Source: Blastococcus tunisiensis (GTDB lineage Bacteria > Actinomycetota > Actinomycetes > Mycobacteriales > Geodermatophilaceae). From it: 64,000 bases of DNA. The notes below the pieces were generated by a model, which did no database searches, had not been told where the DNA came from, and saw only the letters and a list, made by a program, of their open reading frames with translations. Positions within the stretch are counted from its first letter, which is position 1. Each line of letters begins with the position of its first letter. Positions 1 to 9,772 of this stretch are shown in pieces. The position numbers were made by a program, and so were the translations under genes. Location of the stretch: the NCBI RefSeq assembly GCF_900112815.1, contig NZ_FOND01000001.1, forward strand, positions 30,806-94,805. Reading direction: 5' to 3'.

Positions 1-1
1 C

Positions 2-556
2 TACGACCCCGGCCGCCCGGTGCCGGCGCTCGTGCGCGAGCGGCTGCTCGAGCACGCGATCCGGGCCCCGTCGGCCGGGTTCAGCCAGGGGTGGGCGTTC
101 CTCGTGCTGGAGTCGGCCGACGAGCGCGACCGGTTCTGGGCCGCGACGACCGGTGGGGGTGCACCGGACGGCTGGCTCACCCGCATGAGCCGGGCTCCCC
201 TGCTGATCGTCCCGCTGGCGAACAAGGGCGCCTACCTGGACCGCTACGCCGAGCCGGACAAGGGCTGGACAGACCGGGACGAGTCCCGCTGGCCGGTGCC
301 CTACTGGGACGTCGACACCGGGATGGCGTCGCTGCTGATGCTGCTCACCGCGGTCGACGAGGGGCTGGGCGCCTGCTTCTTCGGGATCCCCGCGGACCGC
401 GTCGGCGCGTTCCGGGCCGCCTTCGGCGTCCCCGAGGCCTACCGGCCGGTCGGCTGCGTGTCGGTCGGCTACCCCGGGGACGGCGACCGCCGCTCCCCGT
501 CCCTGCGCCGTGGCCGGCGCCCCGTCGAGGAGGTCGTGCACCGTGGCAGCTGGTGA
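2..556 (+). CDS. nitroreductase family protein (5' end outside window)
   Basis: The frame is already open at base 2 and reads YDPGRPVPALVRERLLEHAIRAPS, which is the usual nitroreductase N-terminal region just after the R-x-YD motif, so the true start lies upstream of the window. The motif A-P-S-A-G-F-S-Q-G is the FMN-binding segment, and DTGMASLLMLLTAVDEGLGACFF matches the conserved helix of NfnB/BluB-like flavoproteins. These are cytoplasmic FMN enzymes reducing substrates with NAD(P)H; the substrate cannot be told. Its stop codon overlaps the next gene, a dehydrogenase, so the two are probably co-transcribed. Confidence 0.85.
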   Translation, partial: YDPGRPVPALVRERLLEHAIRAPSAGFSQGWAFLVLESADERDRFWAATTGGGAPDGWLTRMSRAPLLIVPLANKGAYLDRYAEPDKGWTDRDESRWPVPYWDVDTGMASLLMLLTAVDEGLGACFFGIPADRVGAFRAAFGVPEAYRPVGCVSVGYPGDGDRRSPSLRRGRRPVEEVVHRGSW

Positions 557-1304
557 GGGACGGGCGGTGCTGGTCACCGGGGGCTCCCGCGGCATCGGAC
601 GGGCCATCGCCCGGGCGTTCGCCGAGCGGGGCGACCGGGTGGCGGTGCACTGGGGCAGCTCCCGGGAGCGCGCCGAGCGGGTGCTGGCCGAGCTCCCCGG
701 CGAGGGGCACGTGCTGGTGCAGGCGGACCTGGCCGACGCCGGCGCGGTGGCGGGCATGGTCGACGAGGCGGCCGCGGCGCTCGGCGGCCTGGACGTGCTG
801 GTCAACAACGCCGGCGTGTTCACCGCGCACCCGCCGCTGGAGACGTCCTACGCCGACTGGCAGGCCGCCTGGTCGCAGACTCTCGCCGTCAACCTCGTGG
901 GTGCGGCCAACGCCACGTTCCGCGCCGTGCCGCACCTGATCGCGGCCGGGGGCGGCGCGGTGGTCAACGTGTCCAGCCGGGGCGCCTTCCGCGGCGAGCC
1001 GGTCAACCCCGCCTACGGGGCGTCCAAAGCGGGGCTGAACGCGTTCGCGCAATCGATGGCGCTGGCCCTCGCACCGCACGGGATCTCGGTCACCTGCGTG
1101 GCCCCGGGCTTCGTGCAGACCGAGATGGCCCGCGAGGTGCTCGACGGCCCGGGCGGGGACGCCGTCCGCGCCCAGTCACCGTTCGGCCGGGTCGCGGTAC
1201 CCGAGGAGGTGGCGTCGGCGGTGCTGTGGCTCGCCTCGCCGGAGGCACGGTTCTCCAACGGCACCGTCGTCGACGTCAACGGCGCCTCGTACCTGCGGAC
1301 CTGA
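543..1304 (+). CDS. short-chain dehydrogenase/reductase (SDR)
   Basis: Classical SDR oxidoreductase of 253 residues, soluble, using NAD(P)H. Visible motifs are the TGGSRGIG cofactor-binding loop near residue 12, NNAG near residue 92, the catalytic serine in VNVSS and YGASK holding the catalytic Tyr and Lys. The GTG at 543 is chosen as start because GAGGAGG at 527-533 sits 9 bases upstream and the preceding nitroreductase stop overlaps it; a longer frame from 510 has no such support. The fold resembles FabG, but the isolated context gives no reason to call fatty-acid synthesis. Substrate unknown. Confidence 0.88.
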   Translation: MAAGEGRAVLVTGGSRGIGRAIARAFAERGDRVAVHWGSSRERAERVLAELPGEGHVLVQADLADAGAVAGMVDEAAAALGGLDVLVNNAGVFTAHPPLETSYADWQAAWSQTLAVNLVGAANATFRAVPHLIAAGGGAVVNVSSRGAFRGEPVNPAYGASKAGLNAFAQSMALALAPHGISVTCVAPGFVQTEMAREVLDGPGGDAVRAQSPFGRVAVPEEVASAVLWLASPEARFSNGTVVDVNGASYLRT

Positions 1305-3635
1305 TCAGCCCAGCCGGGTGGTGGCGGCCACGTGGACGACGTCCGAGCTGTGCGACCCCGCCGCGTCCACCCCGGCGGGCCGTGGCTCGTGCCCGGGCAG
1401 GCCCGCCAGCCCGTCGCTGACCTCGACGACCCGCAGGGTCACCTCGCCGTCCCCCTCGATGCTGAACGACGCCGGCAGCCCGCCCTCGGGCGGCGCGTGG
1501 AACACGATCCACGCCCGGTCGCCCCCGAGCTCCCCGGCCGGCACGGGGCGGCCGCCGACGCGGGCCCCGGCGACGGTGCCACCGGCCACGCGCAGGTCGA
1601 GGACGAGCATCCGGACACCGGCGCGCTGCGGCGTGACGCGGACCGACAGCTCGCGGCGGGCGCCGACGGGCGAGTCGGCGACCGTCTCGACGACGGCGGC
1701 CGCGAGGTCGGCCGGCTCGGCCCGGCCGGACCACACGGGTCCGCCCAGGTAGGGGTACCGGGCGTCGAGCTCGGCCCGGGTGCCGACGAAGTCCACCGTG
1801 TAGGACCCCGGGGACTGCTCCGTGCTCACCCAGGAGGCCTGGCCGGTGTCCCGGTCGAGGACGTAGGCCAGCCGGCTGGGCACCGGGTGATCGGCGTCGA
1901 ACCGGTCCACGACCAGCCCGATCCCGGCGAAGGCGATGGCCGCCGCAAGTGCGGCCGCGGGCACCGCGGCGACCGACCAGGGCCGGTGGTCGTCCTCTCC
2001 CGGGAAGAGCAGGTCGAGCGCCGGCAGCAGCGCCACCAGCAGCAGCGCGGCGACCGCCGAGGGCGCCGCCGCCGCGCTCAGACCGAGGGCCGGGAAGAAG
2101 AGTGCGACGGTCGGCGCCAGGACCACGACGGCCACCGCGCCCCCGAGCAGCGCGGACAGCACGGTCAGTACCCGGGAACCGGAGGCCGAGGCGACCAGCC
2201 CGGTCAGGGCGCCGGCGAGCGCCGGCCACACCGCGAGGTAGGAACCACCGGGTGCGACGCCGGCGAGCACCGCACCGAGCACGGCCAGCCAGACGAGGGC
2301 GCCGGTGGCCAGCGCGGCCGACCCCACCCGCCGGCGCAGCAGCGCCAACCAGCACAGCACCACTCCGGCCAGCAGGGCGACGGTCGCCAGCCGGAACCAG
2401 CCGGGTCGCCACGGGTCCAGCAGCTGCCCGTACCCGGGGCGGACGGCGACCAGCAGCAGCCACAGCCCCTGGGCGGCCAGGAGCGCGAGGACCAGCGGCA
2501 CGACGGCCAGCACCGTCGCGACCGCCGTCCGGCCGAGGGAGCTGATGCCCCGGCGGTGCAGCACGAGGACGAGCAGGCCCACCGCGGCCAGGGCGGCCCC
2601 GGCGAGCGGACGGACCAGCGCGTCCGAGTAGTGGACCAGCTCCCCGAGCACCGGGAAGTAGGTGGCGTCGGCCGCGCCCGGCTCGGCCAGGGCGGAGAGG
2701 TCGCGGTCGCCCAGTTCGCGGGCGACGGCCAGGGCGTTGTCCCCCATGGCCTGCAGCGATCCCCGGTCCAGCCGCTCGGGCACGTCCTGCGGGCTGTGGT
2801 AGGCGGCCGCGCCGTCGACGAAGGCGGTGTTGAGCCCGGTGAAGTCCCCGTCGGCCAGGAACACGCTGAAGTCGGTGAAGTTGGGCAGCGCCCGGTAGAC
2901 CTCGACGGCGACGCTGCTGGCGACCGGGTGCGGCGCGGCCGCGGCGTAGGCCTGCGCCAGGGCGGCGTTGCCGGGCGAGGTCTCGAACATGATCGGCGGC
3001 CCGCCGGTCCCCCGGGCCTCGAGGTTCAGGACGACGCCGCCGGCCGAGCCGAGCGGGTGTGCCGCGGTGAACGCCTCCGCGCCGCAGGAGCAGGCCTCCT
3101 CGGCGTCGGTGAGCAGCACCACGACGTCGTTGCGCAGCGCCGGCTCGGCCGCCAGCGCGCGCACCGACTCGAGCACGGCGGCCACGCCGGCCGCGTCGTC
3201 GGCGGCCCCCGGGCCGGTCTCGACGGAGTCGTGGTGGGCGGTCAGGAAGAGCCGGCCGGTCGGATCGGTGCCGGGCAGCACGGCGACCACGTTGCGCACC
3301 CGCGCCATCCGGGTCTCCCCGGCGGCCGTGCGGGTCGCGCCGACGGCGTTCTGCACGCGGGTGTCCAGGCCCAGGCCGCGGAGGGTCTCGACCAGCCGGT
3401 CCACGACCCGTCCGGACTCCGCGCTGCCGACCACGTGCGGCTGCGCCGCGATCGCCTCGACGTGGCCGAAGGCGCGGGTGGCGCTGAAGTCCTGCGCCGG
3501 GGCGTCGGCGGGCGCGGGATCGGGCGGCCGCAGGCTCGCCACGCTCCAGGCCGCCAGGGCGAGCAGGACCAGCACGACGGCCAGCCCGGCGAGCCGGCTC
3601 GGCCGTCCGGCGTTCCGTGACCGGGTCGCTGACAC
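1305..3635 (-). CDS. membrane-anchored M28 family peptidase
   Basis: A 776-residue zinc exopeptidase-like protein. One N-terminal membrane helix (about residues 15-35) is followed by an M28 domain with AHHD (133-136), PGAADD (142-147) and DAEE (177-180), the expected zinc ligands and catalytic acid, plus a later YHSPQD histidine. About eight hydrophobic segments span roughly residues 335-575, and a C-terminal domain of about 190 residues follows. This layout resembles ERMP1/Fxna-type M28 proteins, so the catalytic domain should be extracytoplasmic. The gene ends directly against the convergent SDR stop. A TAGGGT box six bases before the GTG suggests leaderless transcription. Substrate unknown. 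Confidence 0.85.
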   Translation of the reverse strand: MSATRSRNAGRPSRLAGLAVVLVLLALAAWSVASLRPPDPAPADAPAQDFSATRAFGHVEAIAAQPHVVGSAESGRVVDRLVETLRGLGLDTRVQNAVGATRTAAGETRMARVRNVVAVLPGTDPTGRLFLTAHHDSVETGPGAADDAAGVAAVLESVRALAAEPALRNDVVVLLTDAEEACSCGAEAFTAAHPLGSAGGVVLNLEARGTGGPPIMFETSPGNAALAQAYAAAAPHPVASSVAVEVYRALPNFTDFSVFLADGDFTGLNTAFVDGAAAYHSPQDVPERLDRGSLQAMGDNALAVARELGDRDLSALAEPGAADATYFPVLGELVHYSDALVRPLAGAALAAVGLLVLVLHRRGISSLGRTAVATVLAVVPLVLALLAAQGLWLLLVAVRPGYGQLLDPWRPGWFRLATVALLAGVVLCWLALLRRRVGSAALATGALVWLAVLGAVLAGVAPGGSYLAVWPALAGALTGLVASASGSRVLTVLSALLGGAVAVVVLAPTVALFFPALGLSAAAAPSAVAALLLVALLPALDLLFPGEDDHRPWSVAAVPAAALAAAIAFAGIGLVVDRFDADHPVPSRLAYVLDRDTGQASWVSTEQSPGSYTVDFVGTRAELDARYPYLGGPVWSGRAEPADLAAAVVETVADSPVGARRELSVRVTPQRAGVRMLVLDLRVAGGTVAGARVGGRPVPAGELGGDRAWIVFHAPPEGGLPASFSIEGDGEVTLRVVEVSDGLAGLPGHEPRPAGVDAAGSHSSDVVHVAATTRLG

Positions 3636-3641
3636 GGCGTC

Positions 3642-3647
3642 ACCCTA
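3642..3647 (-). promoter_or_regulatory. -10 box of a leaderless promoter
   Basis: TAGGGT fits the actinobacterial TANNNT -10 pattern and is exactly six bases from the GTG start of the M28 peptidase at 3635. No Shine-Dalgarno sequence is visible. The same spacing recurs at two other genes in this window. Confidence 0.5.
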
Positions 3648-3675
3648 GGTGCGCGCGCGGCGCTCCCGGGTCAGG

Positions 3676-4314
3676 TCAGGCGAGTGTCCGCAGCCAGTTC
3701 GTGAGCAGCTGGGCCCCGGCGTCGCCGCTCTTCTCGGGGTGGAACTGCGTCGCCGAGAGCGCGCCGTTCTCCACGCCGGCGACGAACCGGTCGCCGTGCT
3801 CGGCCCAGGTCACCCGCGGCTTGGCCAGCGGCGTGGGCGGGCCGTCGGCGGCCAGCGGGAACTCGCGCACGCCGTAGGAGTGCACGAAGTAGAAGCGCTC
3901 GTCGGCCAGGCCGTCGAACAGCACGGTGTCCGCGGGGGTCTCGACGGTGTTCCAGCCCATGTGCGGGAGCACCGGCGCCTCGAGCTGCTCGACGACACCG
4001 GGCCACTCACCGCAGCCCTCGGCGTCGTGGCCGTGCTCGACGCCGCGGTCGAAGAGGATCTGCATGCCCACGCAGATGCCGAGGACCGGCCGGCCACCGG
4101 CCAGCCGGCGGCCGATCAGCCGGGGCCCGTCCACGGCCCGCAGACCGGTCATGCAGGCGGCGAACGCGCCCACCCCCGGGACGACGAGCCCGTCGGCGTC
4201 CAGGACCGCCTGCGGGTCGGCGGTCACCGTCACGTCCGCACCGACGCGGGCCAGCGCCCGCTCGGCCGACCGCAGGTTGCCCGACCCGTAGTCGAGGATC
4301 GTCACCTTCTTCAC
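3676..4314 (-). CDS. hisH: imidazole glycerol phosphate synthase, glutaminase subunit HisH
   Basis: HisH (212 residues) hydrolyses glutamine and passes ammonia to HisF for imidazole ring closure in histidine synthesis. It begins [14 protein letters not shown], typical for the family, so GTG at 4314 is chosen; another in-frame GTG lies nine bases upstream. The class I amidotransferase triad is present: Cys in [10 protein letters not shown], and His and Glu in QFHPEKSG. It is last of the local his genes and separated from hisB by two non-his genes. The usual next genes hisA/priA and hisF do not follow; an M28 peptidase does. Confidence 0.95.
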   Translation of the reverse strand: MKKVTILDYGSGNLRSAERALARVGADVTVTADPQAVLDADGLVVPGVGAFAACMTGLRAVDGPRLIGRRLAGGRPVLGICVGMQILFDRGVEHGHDAEGCGEWPGVVEQLEAPVLPHMGWNTVETPADTVLFDGLADERFYFVHSYGVREFPLAADGPPTPLAKPRVTWAEHGDRFVAGVENGALSATQFHPEKSGDAGAQLLTNWLRTLA

Positions 4315-4331
4315 GCCTGCCACGCTACCGA

Positions 4332-5516
4332 TCAGCGCCTTGCATTCCCCCCGTGTTCCCCGGCGGCCACGTGGTCGACGCCACTCGCCGCTCGTCGACG
4401 GCCGCGACGGCGGCGGCCGGCAGGTTCCCGCGCGACCGTCCGGATCGCCTTCTCCACGCGCGCCCGGCCGTACTCGTTCGCCAGCGCGTAGAAGTACAGC
4501 GGTGGACCGGTGGCCGTCCACCGGTCCCGCCGCTCGGGCGCGAGGACGAATCGGAAGACGTCCTCGGGCACGAATCGGACGAAGCAGTGGCGGTCGTGTT
4601 CCCAGGCGTCCGGTGCCCCCCGGGACCAACGCTCTTCCAACTCGGTGCTGGTCAGGCTGTGCAGACGGGCGACGAACGTCGCCCCCCACTGGTGGGTGGC
4701 CGTGTCGAGGCAGAACGTCAGGAGCTTCAGTCCATACTCATCGTCGTCAAGCGACAGCTCTTCGCACAGTCCCCGCCGAGCGACGCCGTGGAAGCTTGGT
4801 TCCTGCCGACCGGCGGAGTCGATGCTGCGCGAGAGCGCCTCGTTCGCCGACGAGGACCACAGCGACCGGGCCGTCTGGACCCGGTCGCTACGACGACTGA
4901 TCAGCAACCGGTGGTCGGCGGTGACGACCGCGATGTTCACCCCGAAACTGCTGGACATGAACGGCTCGACCTTCAGGGGGTCGCCGCCGAGGTAGCGCTC
5001 CCGGAGCGTCTGGCCGTCCGCGCCCACGACGTCAAGTTCCTGGGTGGCCAGGAACGTGAAGAAGTCGGAATGTCTGAGCCGAACGAACACCTCGGGCGCC
5101 TCGTCGTCCGGGCGACGGCTGACGGAGAACCGGGCGATCGCGTAGCTGGGTCCGTTCCAGGCGGCAGGCAGTCCTTCGGCCCGACGATGCGCCTGCTCGA
5201 CGGCGATCTCCTCCCGCCGGGCGGCGACATCGGGCGGGAGGGTGACGAAGCTCGGTTCGACGATCACCGTGACCGATTCCTCGGCGATCTCCTGCACCCC
5301 GTCGCCCTCGATCACCAGATGTGACGTCTTCAAGGGCCCGAGCGAGAAGGTCTCCCGTGGGGCCGGCGGACGTGCCCGCCGCCCCCGCACCCGGACCTTG
5401 CGTCGGCCGCGGTAGAGGCCCTTCTTCAGCGTGTCCTCGAACAGCACGCTCAGTAGCAGTCCCACTGCGCCGCCGACAAGGAGGCCGGTCACCCCCGACG
5501 TGGCCCACTCCCCCAT
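4332..5516 (-). CDS. membrane-anchored protein with a degenerate NUDIX-like domain
   Basis: A 394-residue protein not assigned to a named family. An N-terminal hydrophobic helix (about residues 7-27) precedes a basic stretch, so the rest probably faces the cytoplasm. Residues about 190-300 resemble a NUDIX fold: a strand [20 protein letters not shown], a loop with [10 protein letters not shown], then [14 protein letters not shown], close to the RExxEE helix of the Nudix box, although the usual GG-x5-E beginning is missing. The C-terminus is arginine-rich. GGAGGCGACG precedes the ATG. Base composition looks less GC-rich than the neighbours, suggesting transfer. It splits the his operon and probably has its own promoter. 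Nucleotide binding is an inference. Confidence 0.6.
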   Translation of the reverse strand: MGEWATSGVTGLLVGGAVGLLLSVLFEDTLKKGLYRGRRKVRVRGRRARPPAPRETFSLGPLKTSHLVIEGDGVQEIAEESVTVIVEPSFVTLPPDVAARREEIAVEQAHRRAEGLPAAWNGPSYAIARFSVSRRPDDEAPEVFVRLRHSDFFTFLATQELDVVGADGQTLRERYLGGDPLKVEPFMSSSFGVNIAVVTADHRLLISRRSDRVQTARSLWSSSANEALSRSIDSAGRQEPSFHGVARRGLCEELSLDDDEYGLKLLTFCLDTATHQWGATFVARLHSLTSTELEERWSRGAPDAWEHDRHCFVRFVPEDVFRFVLAPERRDRWTATGPPLYFYALANEYGRARVEKAIRTVAREPAGRRRRGRRRAASGVDHVAAGEHGGNARR

Positions 5517-5594
5517 CGTCGCCTCCTGCCTGCTCCCGACTCCTGTGGGTCACCCGCTGGAAGCGGATGGTGCCGGCGGGGGGCGGCGAGCAGC

Positions 5595-5600
5595 AGTATC
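5595..5600 (-). promoter_or_regulatory. possible -10 box of the NUDIX-like gene
   Basis: GATACT, preceded by TG, lies about 80 bases upstream of the start at 5516 in a 141-base gap. It is unusually AT-rich for this region and would allow transcription independent of the his promoter. No confident -35 box is visible. Confidence 0.3.
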
Positions 5601-5657
5601 ACCGGCAACGACACCGAACCGACGGTACGACCGCCGGGTGTCGGCCGCGGGAGCTAC

Positions 5658-5834
5658 TCAGACGAGGCGCAGGATGCCGGCCGCGCTGGCGATCAGGGCG
5701 GCGGCCAGCAGGACGACGGCGAGGGCGACCTGCGGACCGCCCCGGTCCGGGGAGTCCTCGTCGACCTGCCAGACGCTCCAGGCGCCGCCGAGCAGGAAAC
5801 CGCCGACGAGGAGCAGGACCAGACCGGCCGTCAC
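5658..5834 (-). CDS. small two-helix membrane protein
   Basis: A 58-residue frame starting at GTG 5834, three bases after the hisB stop. It begins MTAGLVLLLVGGFLLGGAW, has a short acidic loop (QVDEDSPDRG), then a second helix VALAVVLLAAALIASAAGIL. The pattern is a helical hairpin with both ends on one side of the membrane. The close spacing to hisB suggests translation with the his operon. No catalytic motif is visible and the function is unknown. Confidence 0.65.
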   Translation of the reverse strand: MTAGLVLLLVGGFLLGGAWSVWQVDEDSPDRGGPQVALAVVLLAAALIASAAGILRLV

Positions 5835-5837
5835 CGG

Positions 5838-6434
5838 TTACAGGGCACCCTTGGTGGAGGGCACGTCCGTCACCCTCGGGTCGATCGCGACCGCCTGGCG
5901 CAGCGCCCGGGCCAGCGCCTTGAACTGCCCCTCGACGATGTGGTGGGCGTCGCGGCCGGCGTAGAGCACCCGCACGTGCAGGCTGATCCGCGCGTTGAAG
6001 GCGAAGGACTCCAGCACGTGCTTGGTCAGGCTGGTCGGGTAGTCCGGCCCGATCATCGGCGTCATGTCCTCGGGCTCGGCGTGCACGAAGTACGGCCGGC
6101 CGGACAGGTCGACGGCGGCCTGGGCGAGCACCTCGTCCATGGGGATGGTCGCGTCGCCGTAGCGGGTGATGCCGCGCTTGTCGCCGAGCGCCTGCGCGAA
6201 CGCCTGCCCCAGGGCGATCGCGACGTCCTCCACCGTGTGGTGGGCGTCGATGTGCAGGTCGCCGTCGGCGCGCACGGTGAGGTCGATGCCGCTGTGCTTG
6301 GACAGCGCGGTGAGCATGTGGTCGTAGAACCCCACGCCCGTGCTGATCGAGCTGGTGCCGGTGCCGTCGAGGTCCAGCTCGACCACGAGCTTGGTCTCGT
6401 TGGTCTCGCGCTCCACGCGAGCGGTGCGGGTCAT
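5838..6434 (-). CDS. hisB: imidazoleglycerol-phosphate dehydratase
   Basis: HisB (198 residues) dehydrates imidazole glycerol phosphate to imidazole acetol phosphate. The manganese-binding motif [16 protein letters not shown] is present near residue 70, and a second histidine-rich segment, [19 protein letters not shown], near residue 165; both are hallmarks of the family. It is the stand-alone dehydratase without the phosphatase domain of the enterobacterial fusion, as usual in Actinobacteria. Start is ATG 6434, five bases after the hisC stop. Confidence 0.97.
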   Translation of the reverse strand: MTRTARVERETNETKLVVELDLDGTGTSSISTGVGFYDHMLTALSKHSGIDLTVRADGDLHIDAHHTVEDVAIALGQAFAQALGDKRGITRYGDATIPMDEVLAQAAVDLSGRPYFVHAEPEDMTPMIGPDYPTSLTKHVLESFAFNARISLHVRVLYAGRDAHHIVEGQFKALARALRQAVAIDPRVTDVPSTKGAL

Positions 6435-6439
6435 GGTGG

Positions 6440-7552
6440 TCAGTCTCCCTCAGGTCCGGGCTGGATCCGCGCGACCTCACCCAGCGCGGTGAGGAACGCC
6501 TCCGTCTCCTCCGCCGTGCCGGCCGTCACCCGCAGCCAGCCGGGCAGGCCGACGTCGCGGACGAGCACCCCGCGCTCGAGCAGCGCGCGCCAGACGGCCG
6601 GGGCGTCGGCGAACCGGCCGAACAGCACGAAGTTGGCGTCGCTGGGCACGCTGGTCAGGCCCATCCCGGGCAGGGCCGCGACGATCCGGTCGCGCTGTGC
6701 CTTCACCGCGTCGACGGTGGCCAGCAGCGCGTCGGTGTGCGCCAGGGCGGTGCGGGCGGCGGCCTGGGTGAGCGAGCTCAGGTGGTACGGGAGCCGCACC
6801 AGCTGGAGCGCGTCGACGACCGCCGGATCGGCGGCCAGGTATCCCAGGCGCAGACCCGCCATGCCGAAGGCCTTGCTCATGGTCCGGCTCACGATCAGCC
6901 GGGGGCGGCCGGGCAGCAGCGTGAGCGCCGACGGCGTCCCCGCCCGGGCGAACTCGGTGTACGCCTCGTCGACGACCAGGACGCCGGTGGTCGCCGCGTA
7001 CAGCTGCTCGATCGTCTCCAGGGCCACGGCGGTGCCGGTCGGGTTGTTCGGGCTGGTCACGAAGACGACGTCCGGCGCCGTCTCGCGGATCTGCTGCGCG
7101 GCCGCGGCGGTGTCGATGGTGAAGTCGGCGCGGCGGTGACCGTCCACCCAGGTCGTGCCGGTGCCGGCCGCCAGGATCGGGTGCATCGAGTACGACGGGG
7201 TGAAACCCAGCGCCGTCCGCCCCGCGCCACCGAAGGCCTGCAGCACCTGCTGGAGCACCTCGTTGGAGCCGTTCGCGGCCCACACCTGCTGCGGCGTGAC
7301 GGTCTCGCCGCTCGTGCGGGTGAGGTAGGCCGCCAGGTCCGCGCGCAGCGCGACCGCGTCCCGGTCGGGGTACCGGTTGAGCTCCAGCGCCGCACGGCCC
7401 AGGGCCGCGCCGAGGTCGGCGAGCAGGTCCGCCGGCAGCGGGTGCGGGTTCTCGTTGGTGTTGAGCCGGTGGGTGGCCGGCGGCTGCGGGGCGCCGTAGG
7501 GCGAGCGACCGCGCAGCTCCGGCCGCAGCGGGAGCTCCTCCAGGCTCGTCAC
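6440..7552 (-). CDS. hisC: histidinol-phosphate aminotransferase
   Basis: HisC (370 residues), a pyridoxal-phosphate aminotransferase converting imidazole acetol phosphate to histidinol phosphate. Landmarks are [12 protein letters not shown] near the N-terminus, VTSPNNPTG in the cofactor pocket, VVDEAYTEF, and [17 protein letters not shown] carrying the lysine that binds PLP. GTG at 7552 overlaps the hisD stop in a GTGA arrangement, so translation of the two is coupled; this decides the start although the frame is open further upstream. Confidence 0.96.
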   Translation of the reverse strand: MTSLEELPLRPELRGRSPYGAPQPPATHRLNTNENPHPLPADLLADLGAALGRAALELNRYPDRDAVALRADLAAYLTRTSGETVTPQQVWAANGSNEVLQQVLQAFGGAGRTALGFTPSYSMHPILAAGTGTTWVDGHRRADFTIDTAAAAQQIRETAPDVVFVTSPNNPTGTAVALETIEQLYAATTGVLVVDEAYTEFARAGTPSALTLLPGRPRLIVSRTMSKAFGMAGLRLGYLAADPAVVDALQLVRLPYHLSSLTQAAARTALAHTDALLATVDAVKAQRDRIVAALPGMGLTSVPSDANFVLFGRFADAPAVWRALLERGVLVRDVGLPGWLRVTAGTAEETEAFLTALGEVARIQPGPEGD

Positions 7553-8853
7553 CGGGGCTGCCGGATCCTGACCGCGGCCGCGTGGGCCGGCAGGTCCTCG
7601 GCGCCGGCGAGGGCGTCGATGTGCCCGGCCACCCCGGCGAGGGCCGCCTCGTCGTACTCCACGACGTGGATGCCGCGCAGGAAGGACTGCACCGACAGCC
7701 CGCTGGAGAAGCGGGCGCAGCCGCCGGTGGGCAGCACGTGGTTGGACCCGGCGCAGTAGTCGCCCAGCGAGACCGGGGACCAGGCGCCCACGAAGATCGC
7801 GCCGGCGTTGCGCACCCGGGCCGCGACCGCGGCGGCGTCCCGGGTCTGGATCTCCAGGTGCTCGGCGGCGTAGGCGTCGACGACCTGCAGCCCGACCTCG
7901 AGGTCGTCGACCAGCACGATGCCCGACTGGCTGCCGTCCAGCGCCGTGCTGATCCGGTCGGAGTGCTTGGTGGCCGCGACCTGCCCCGGCACGAGGGCGA
8001 GGACGGCCTCGGCCAGGGCCTCGCTCGGCGTGACCAGCACCGCGCCGGCGAGCGGGTCGTGCTCGGCCTGGCTGATCAGGTCCGCGGCCACGTGCGCGGG
8101 ATCCGCGGTGTCGTCGGCGAGGATCGCGACCTCGGTGGGCCCGGCCTCGGAGTCGATGCCGATCCGGCCGCGCAGCAGCCGCTTGGCCGCGGTGACGTAC
8201 ACGTTGCCGGGACCGGTGACCATGTCGACCGGCTCGCAGGAGCCGGCGCCGTAGCCGAAGACCGCCACGGCCTGCGCGCCGCCGACGGCGTACACCTCCG
8301 TGATGCCGAGCAGGGCGCAGGCGGCGAGGACACCGGGATCGGGCAGCCCGCCGTGGTCGCGCTGCGGAGGCGAGGCCACCGCGATCGACTCCACCCCCGC
8401 GATCTGCGCCGGGACGACGTTCATGACGACGCTGGACAGCAGCGGCGCCAGGCCGCCGGGCACGTAGAGACCGACCCGGCGCACGGGCACCCAGCGCTCG
8501 GTGACGGTCCCGCCGGGGACGACCTCGGTGGTGACGTCGGTGCGCCGCTGGTCGGCGTGCACCGCCCGGACCCGGGCGATCGCCTCCTCCAGCGCGGCGC
8601 GCAGCGCCTGGTCGCACTCGGCGAGCGCCCGGTCCAGCGCGGCCTGCGGCACGGCGAAGTCCTCGGCGTCCACCCCGTCGAGCCGCGCGGTGATCTCCCG
8701 CACCGCCTGGGCACCCCGGATGCGCACGTCCTCGCACAGCGGCCGGACCGTCGCCATGACCGAGTCGATGTCGGTGCCGGCCCGCGGCAGCAGGCCGGCG
8801 AGGTCACGGCGTCCCGGCAGCGCGGATCCGCGCAGGTCGATGCGGGCGAGCAC
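7549..8853 (-). CDS. hisD: histidinol dehydrogenase
   Basis: HisD (434 residues) carries out the last two oxidations from histidinol to histidine with NAD+ and zinc. Conserved stretches are [15 protein letters not shown], the signature [14 protein letters not shown], zinc-ligand region LISQAEHDP and [11 protein letters not shown] at 8853 is the start: GGAGG lies six bases upstream and the product begins VLARIDLRG as in relatives, although the frame is open to 8949. It is the first gene of the his operon here. A TACGCT box at 8886-8891 may be its -10 element. Confidence 0.97.
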   Translation of the reverse strand: MLARIDLRGSALPGRRDLAGLLPRAGTDIDSVMATVRPLCEDVRIRGAQAVREITARLDGVDAEDFAVPQAALDRALAECDQALRAALEEAIARVRAVHADQRRTDVTTEVVPGGTVTERWVPVRRVGLYVPGGLAPLLSSVVMNVVPAQIAGVESIAVASPPQRDHGGLPDPGVLAACALLGITEVYAVGGAQAVAVFGYGAGSCEPVDMVTGPGNVYVTAAKRLLRGRIGIDSEAGPTEVAILADDTADPAHVAADLISQAEHDPLAGAVLVTPSEALAEAVLALVPGQVAATKHSDRISTALDGSQSGIVLVDDLEVGLQVVDAYAAEHLEIQTRDAAAVAARVRNAGAIFVGAWSPVSLGDYCAGSNHVLPTGGCARFSSGLSVQSFLRGIHVVEYDEAALAGVAGHIDALAGAEDLPAHAAAVRIRQPR

Positions 8854-8885
8854 GGCATGCCTCCGGAGGGATGGGGTGAGCCTCC

Positions 8886-8891
8886 AGCGTA
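8886..8891 (-). promoter_or_regulatory. candidate -10 box for the his operon
   Basis: TACGCT (TANNNT pattern) lies about 30 bases upstream of the hisD GTG, within the 82-base divergent gap shared with the LON-domain gene. No clear -35 box is visible. Confidence 0.35.
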
Positions 8892-8923
8892 GCCAGCACC
8901 GGCGGCCGGGTCTCCTCCGCCCG

Positions 8924-8929
8924 TACGGT
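8924..8929 (+). promoter_or_regulatory. -10 box of a leaderless promoter
   Basis: TACGGT is followed by exactly six bases and then the GTG of the LON-domain gene at 8936, the geometry expected when transcription starts at the start codon. The sequence GTACGGTGGG is also found before the MoxR gene at 53410. Confidence 0.5.
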
Positions 8930-8935
8930 GGGCCG

Positions 8936-9772
8936 GTGCGCGAACTCATCCCGCTGTTCCCGCTGGGGACGCCGCTGTTCCCCGGGATCGTGCTGCCGTT
9001 GCAGATCTTCGAGCCGCGCTACCGCCGGTTGATGCGTGACCTGCTGGCGCACCCCGAGCACGGCGACCGGCGCTTCTTCGGCGTCGTCGCCATCCGCCAG
9101 GGCTGGGAGGTCGAGCGGGTGGCGCCGGCCGAGGCGCTCTACGACATCGGCTGCACCGCACGGGTGCAGGCGGTGCGCCCTCAGGCCGACGGCGGCTTCC
9201 GGATCGTCACCGTGGGCGGCGAGCGGTTCCGGCTGCACGACGTGGTCGTCGCCGAGGACCCGCCCTACCTGCAGGCCGAGGTGGAGTGGCTGGCCGAGGA
9301 GGAGGCCGCCGAGGAGGCCGCGGGCGACACCGACGGCCTGATCGTCCCCGGGACGGCGGACACCGCGCCGCCGTGCGACGACGGACTGGACGAGGTCGTC
9401 GCCTCCGTGGCCCGCGGCTCCCTGGACGTGCTCACCCGAGGGGTCCGGCACCTGTTCACCCGCTACGTCGCCGAGGTGTCCGTCCTGGGCAGCGGCGACC
9501 CGGACGACGAACCGGGCGAGCCGATGCTGGATGCGGAGACGACCGTGCTGCTCGACGCAGTCAGCGACGATCCCGCCGCGCTGTCCTACCTGGTCGCCTC
9601 CGCGGCGCTGCTGACCACCGAGGACCGGCAGGCGCTGCTCGCGGAGTCCGCCACCCGCCGGCGCCTGGCCATGGAGTCCCGCCTGCTGCGGCGCGAGCTG
9701 ACGTTGCTGCAGGAGCTCGGGGCGGTGCCCGTGCCGCTCCAGCAGTTCGCCACCCCGATGACGGTCAACTGA
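8936..9772 (+). CDS. LON peptidase substrate-binding domain protein
   Basis: A 278-residue soluble protein made of the Lon N-terminal (LAN/PUA-like) domain without the AAA+ or protease domains. It starts [16 protein letters not shown] and continues [13 protein letters not shown], the family signature, then VARVQ- and GGERFRL-type strands and a helical C-terminal half ending [16 protein letters not shown]. In Actinobacteria these proteins are common and of unknown role, possibly recognising substrates. GTG 8936 is the only good start. Its 3' end overlaps the convergent gene by eight bases. Confidence 0.88.
   Translation: MRELIPLFPLGTPLFPGIVLPLQIFEPRYRRLMRDLLAHPEHGDRRFFGVVAIRQGWEVERVAPAEALYDIGCTARVQAVRPQADGGFRIVTVGGERFRLHDVVVAEDPPYLQAEVEWLAEEEAAEEAAGDTDGLIVPGTADTAPPCDDGLDEVVASVARGSLDVLTRGVRHLFTRYVAEVSVLGSGDPDDEPGEPMLDAETTVLLDAVSDDPAALSYLVASAALLTTEDRQALLAESATRRRLAMESRLLRRELTLLQELGAVPVPLQQFATPMTVN

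Noticed and set aside
1302..1307. Terminator between the convergent SDR and M28 genes
   Set aside because: The stop codons are directly adjacent and no inverted repeat longer than TGATCA is visible.
6440..8737. An apparent fusion protein covering hisC and part of hisD
   Set aside because: The upstream part is a shadow frame of hisD; the true hisC begins at GTG 7552 overlapping the hisD stop.
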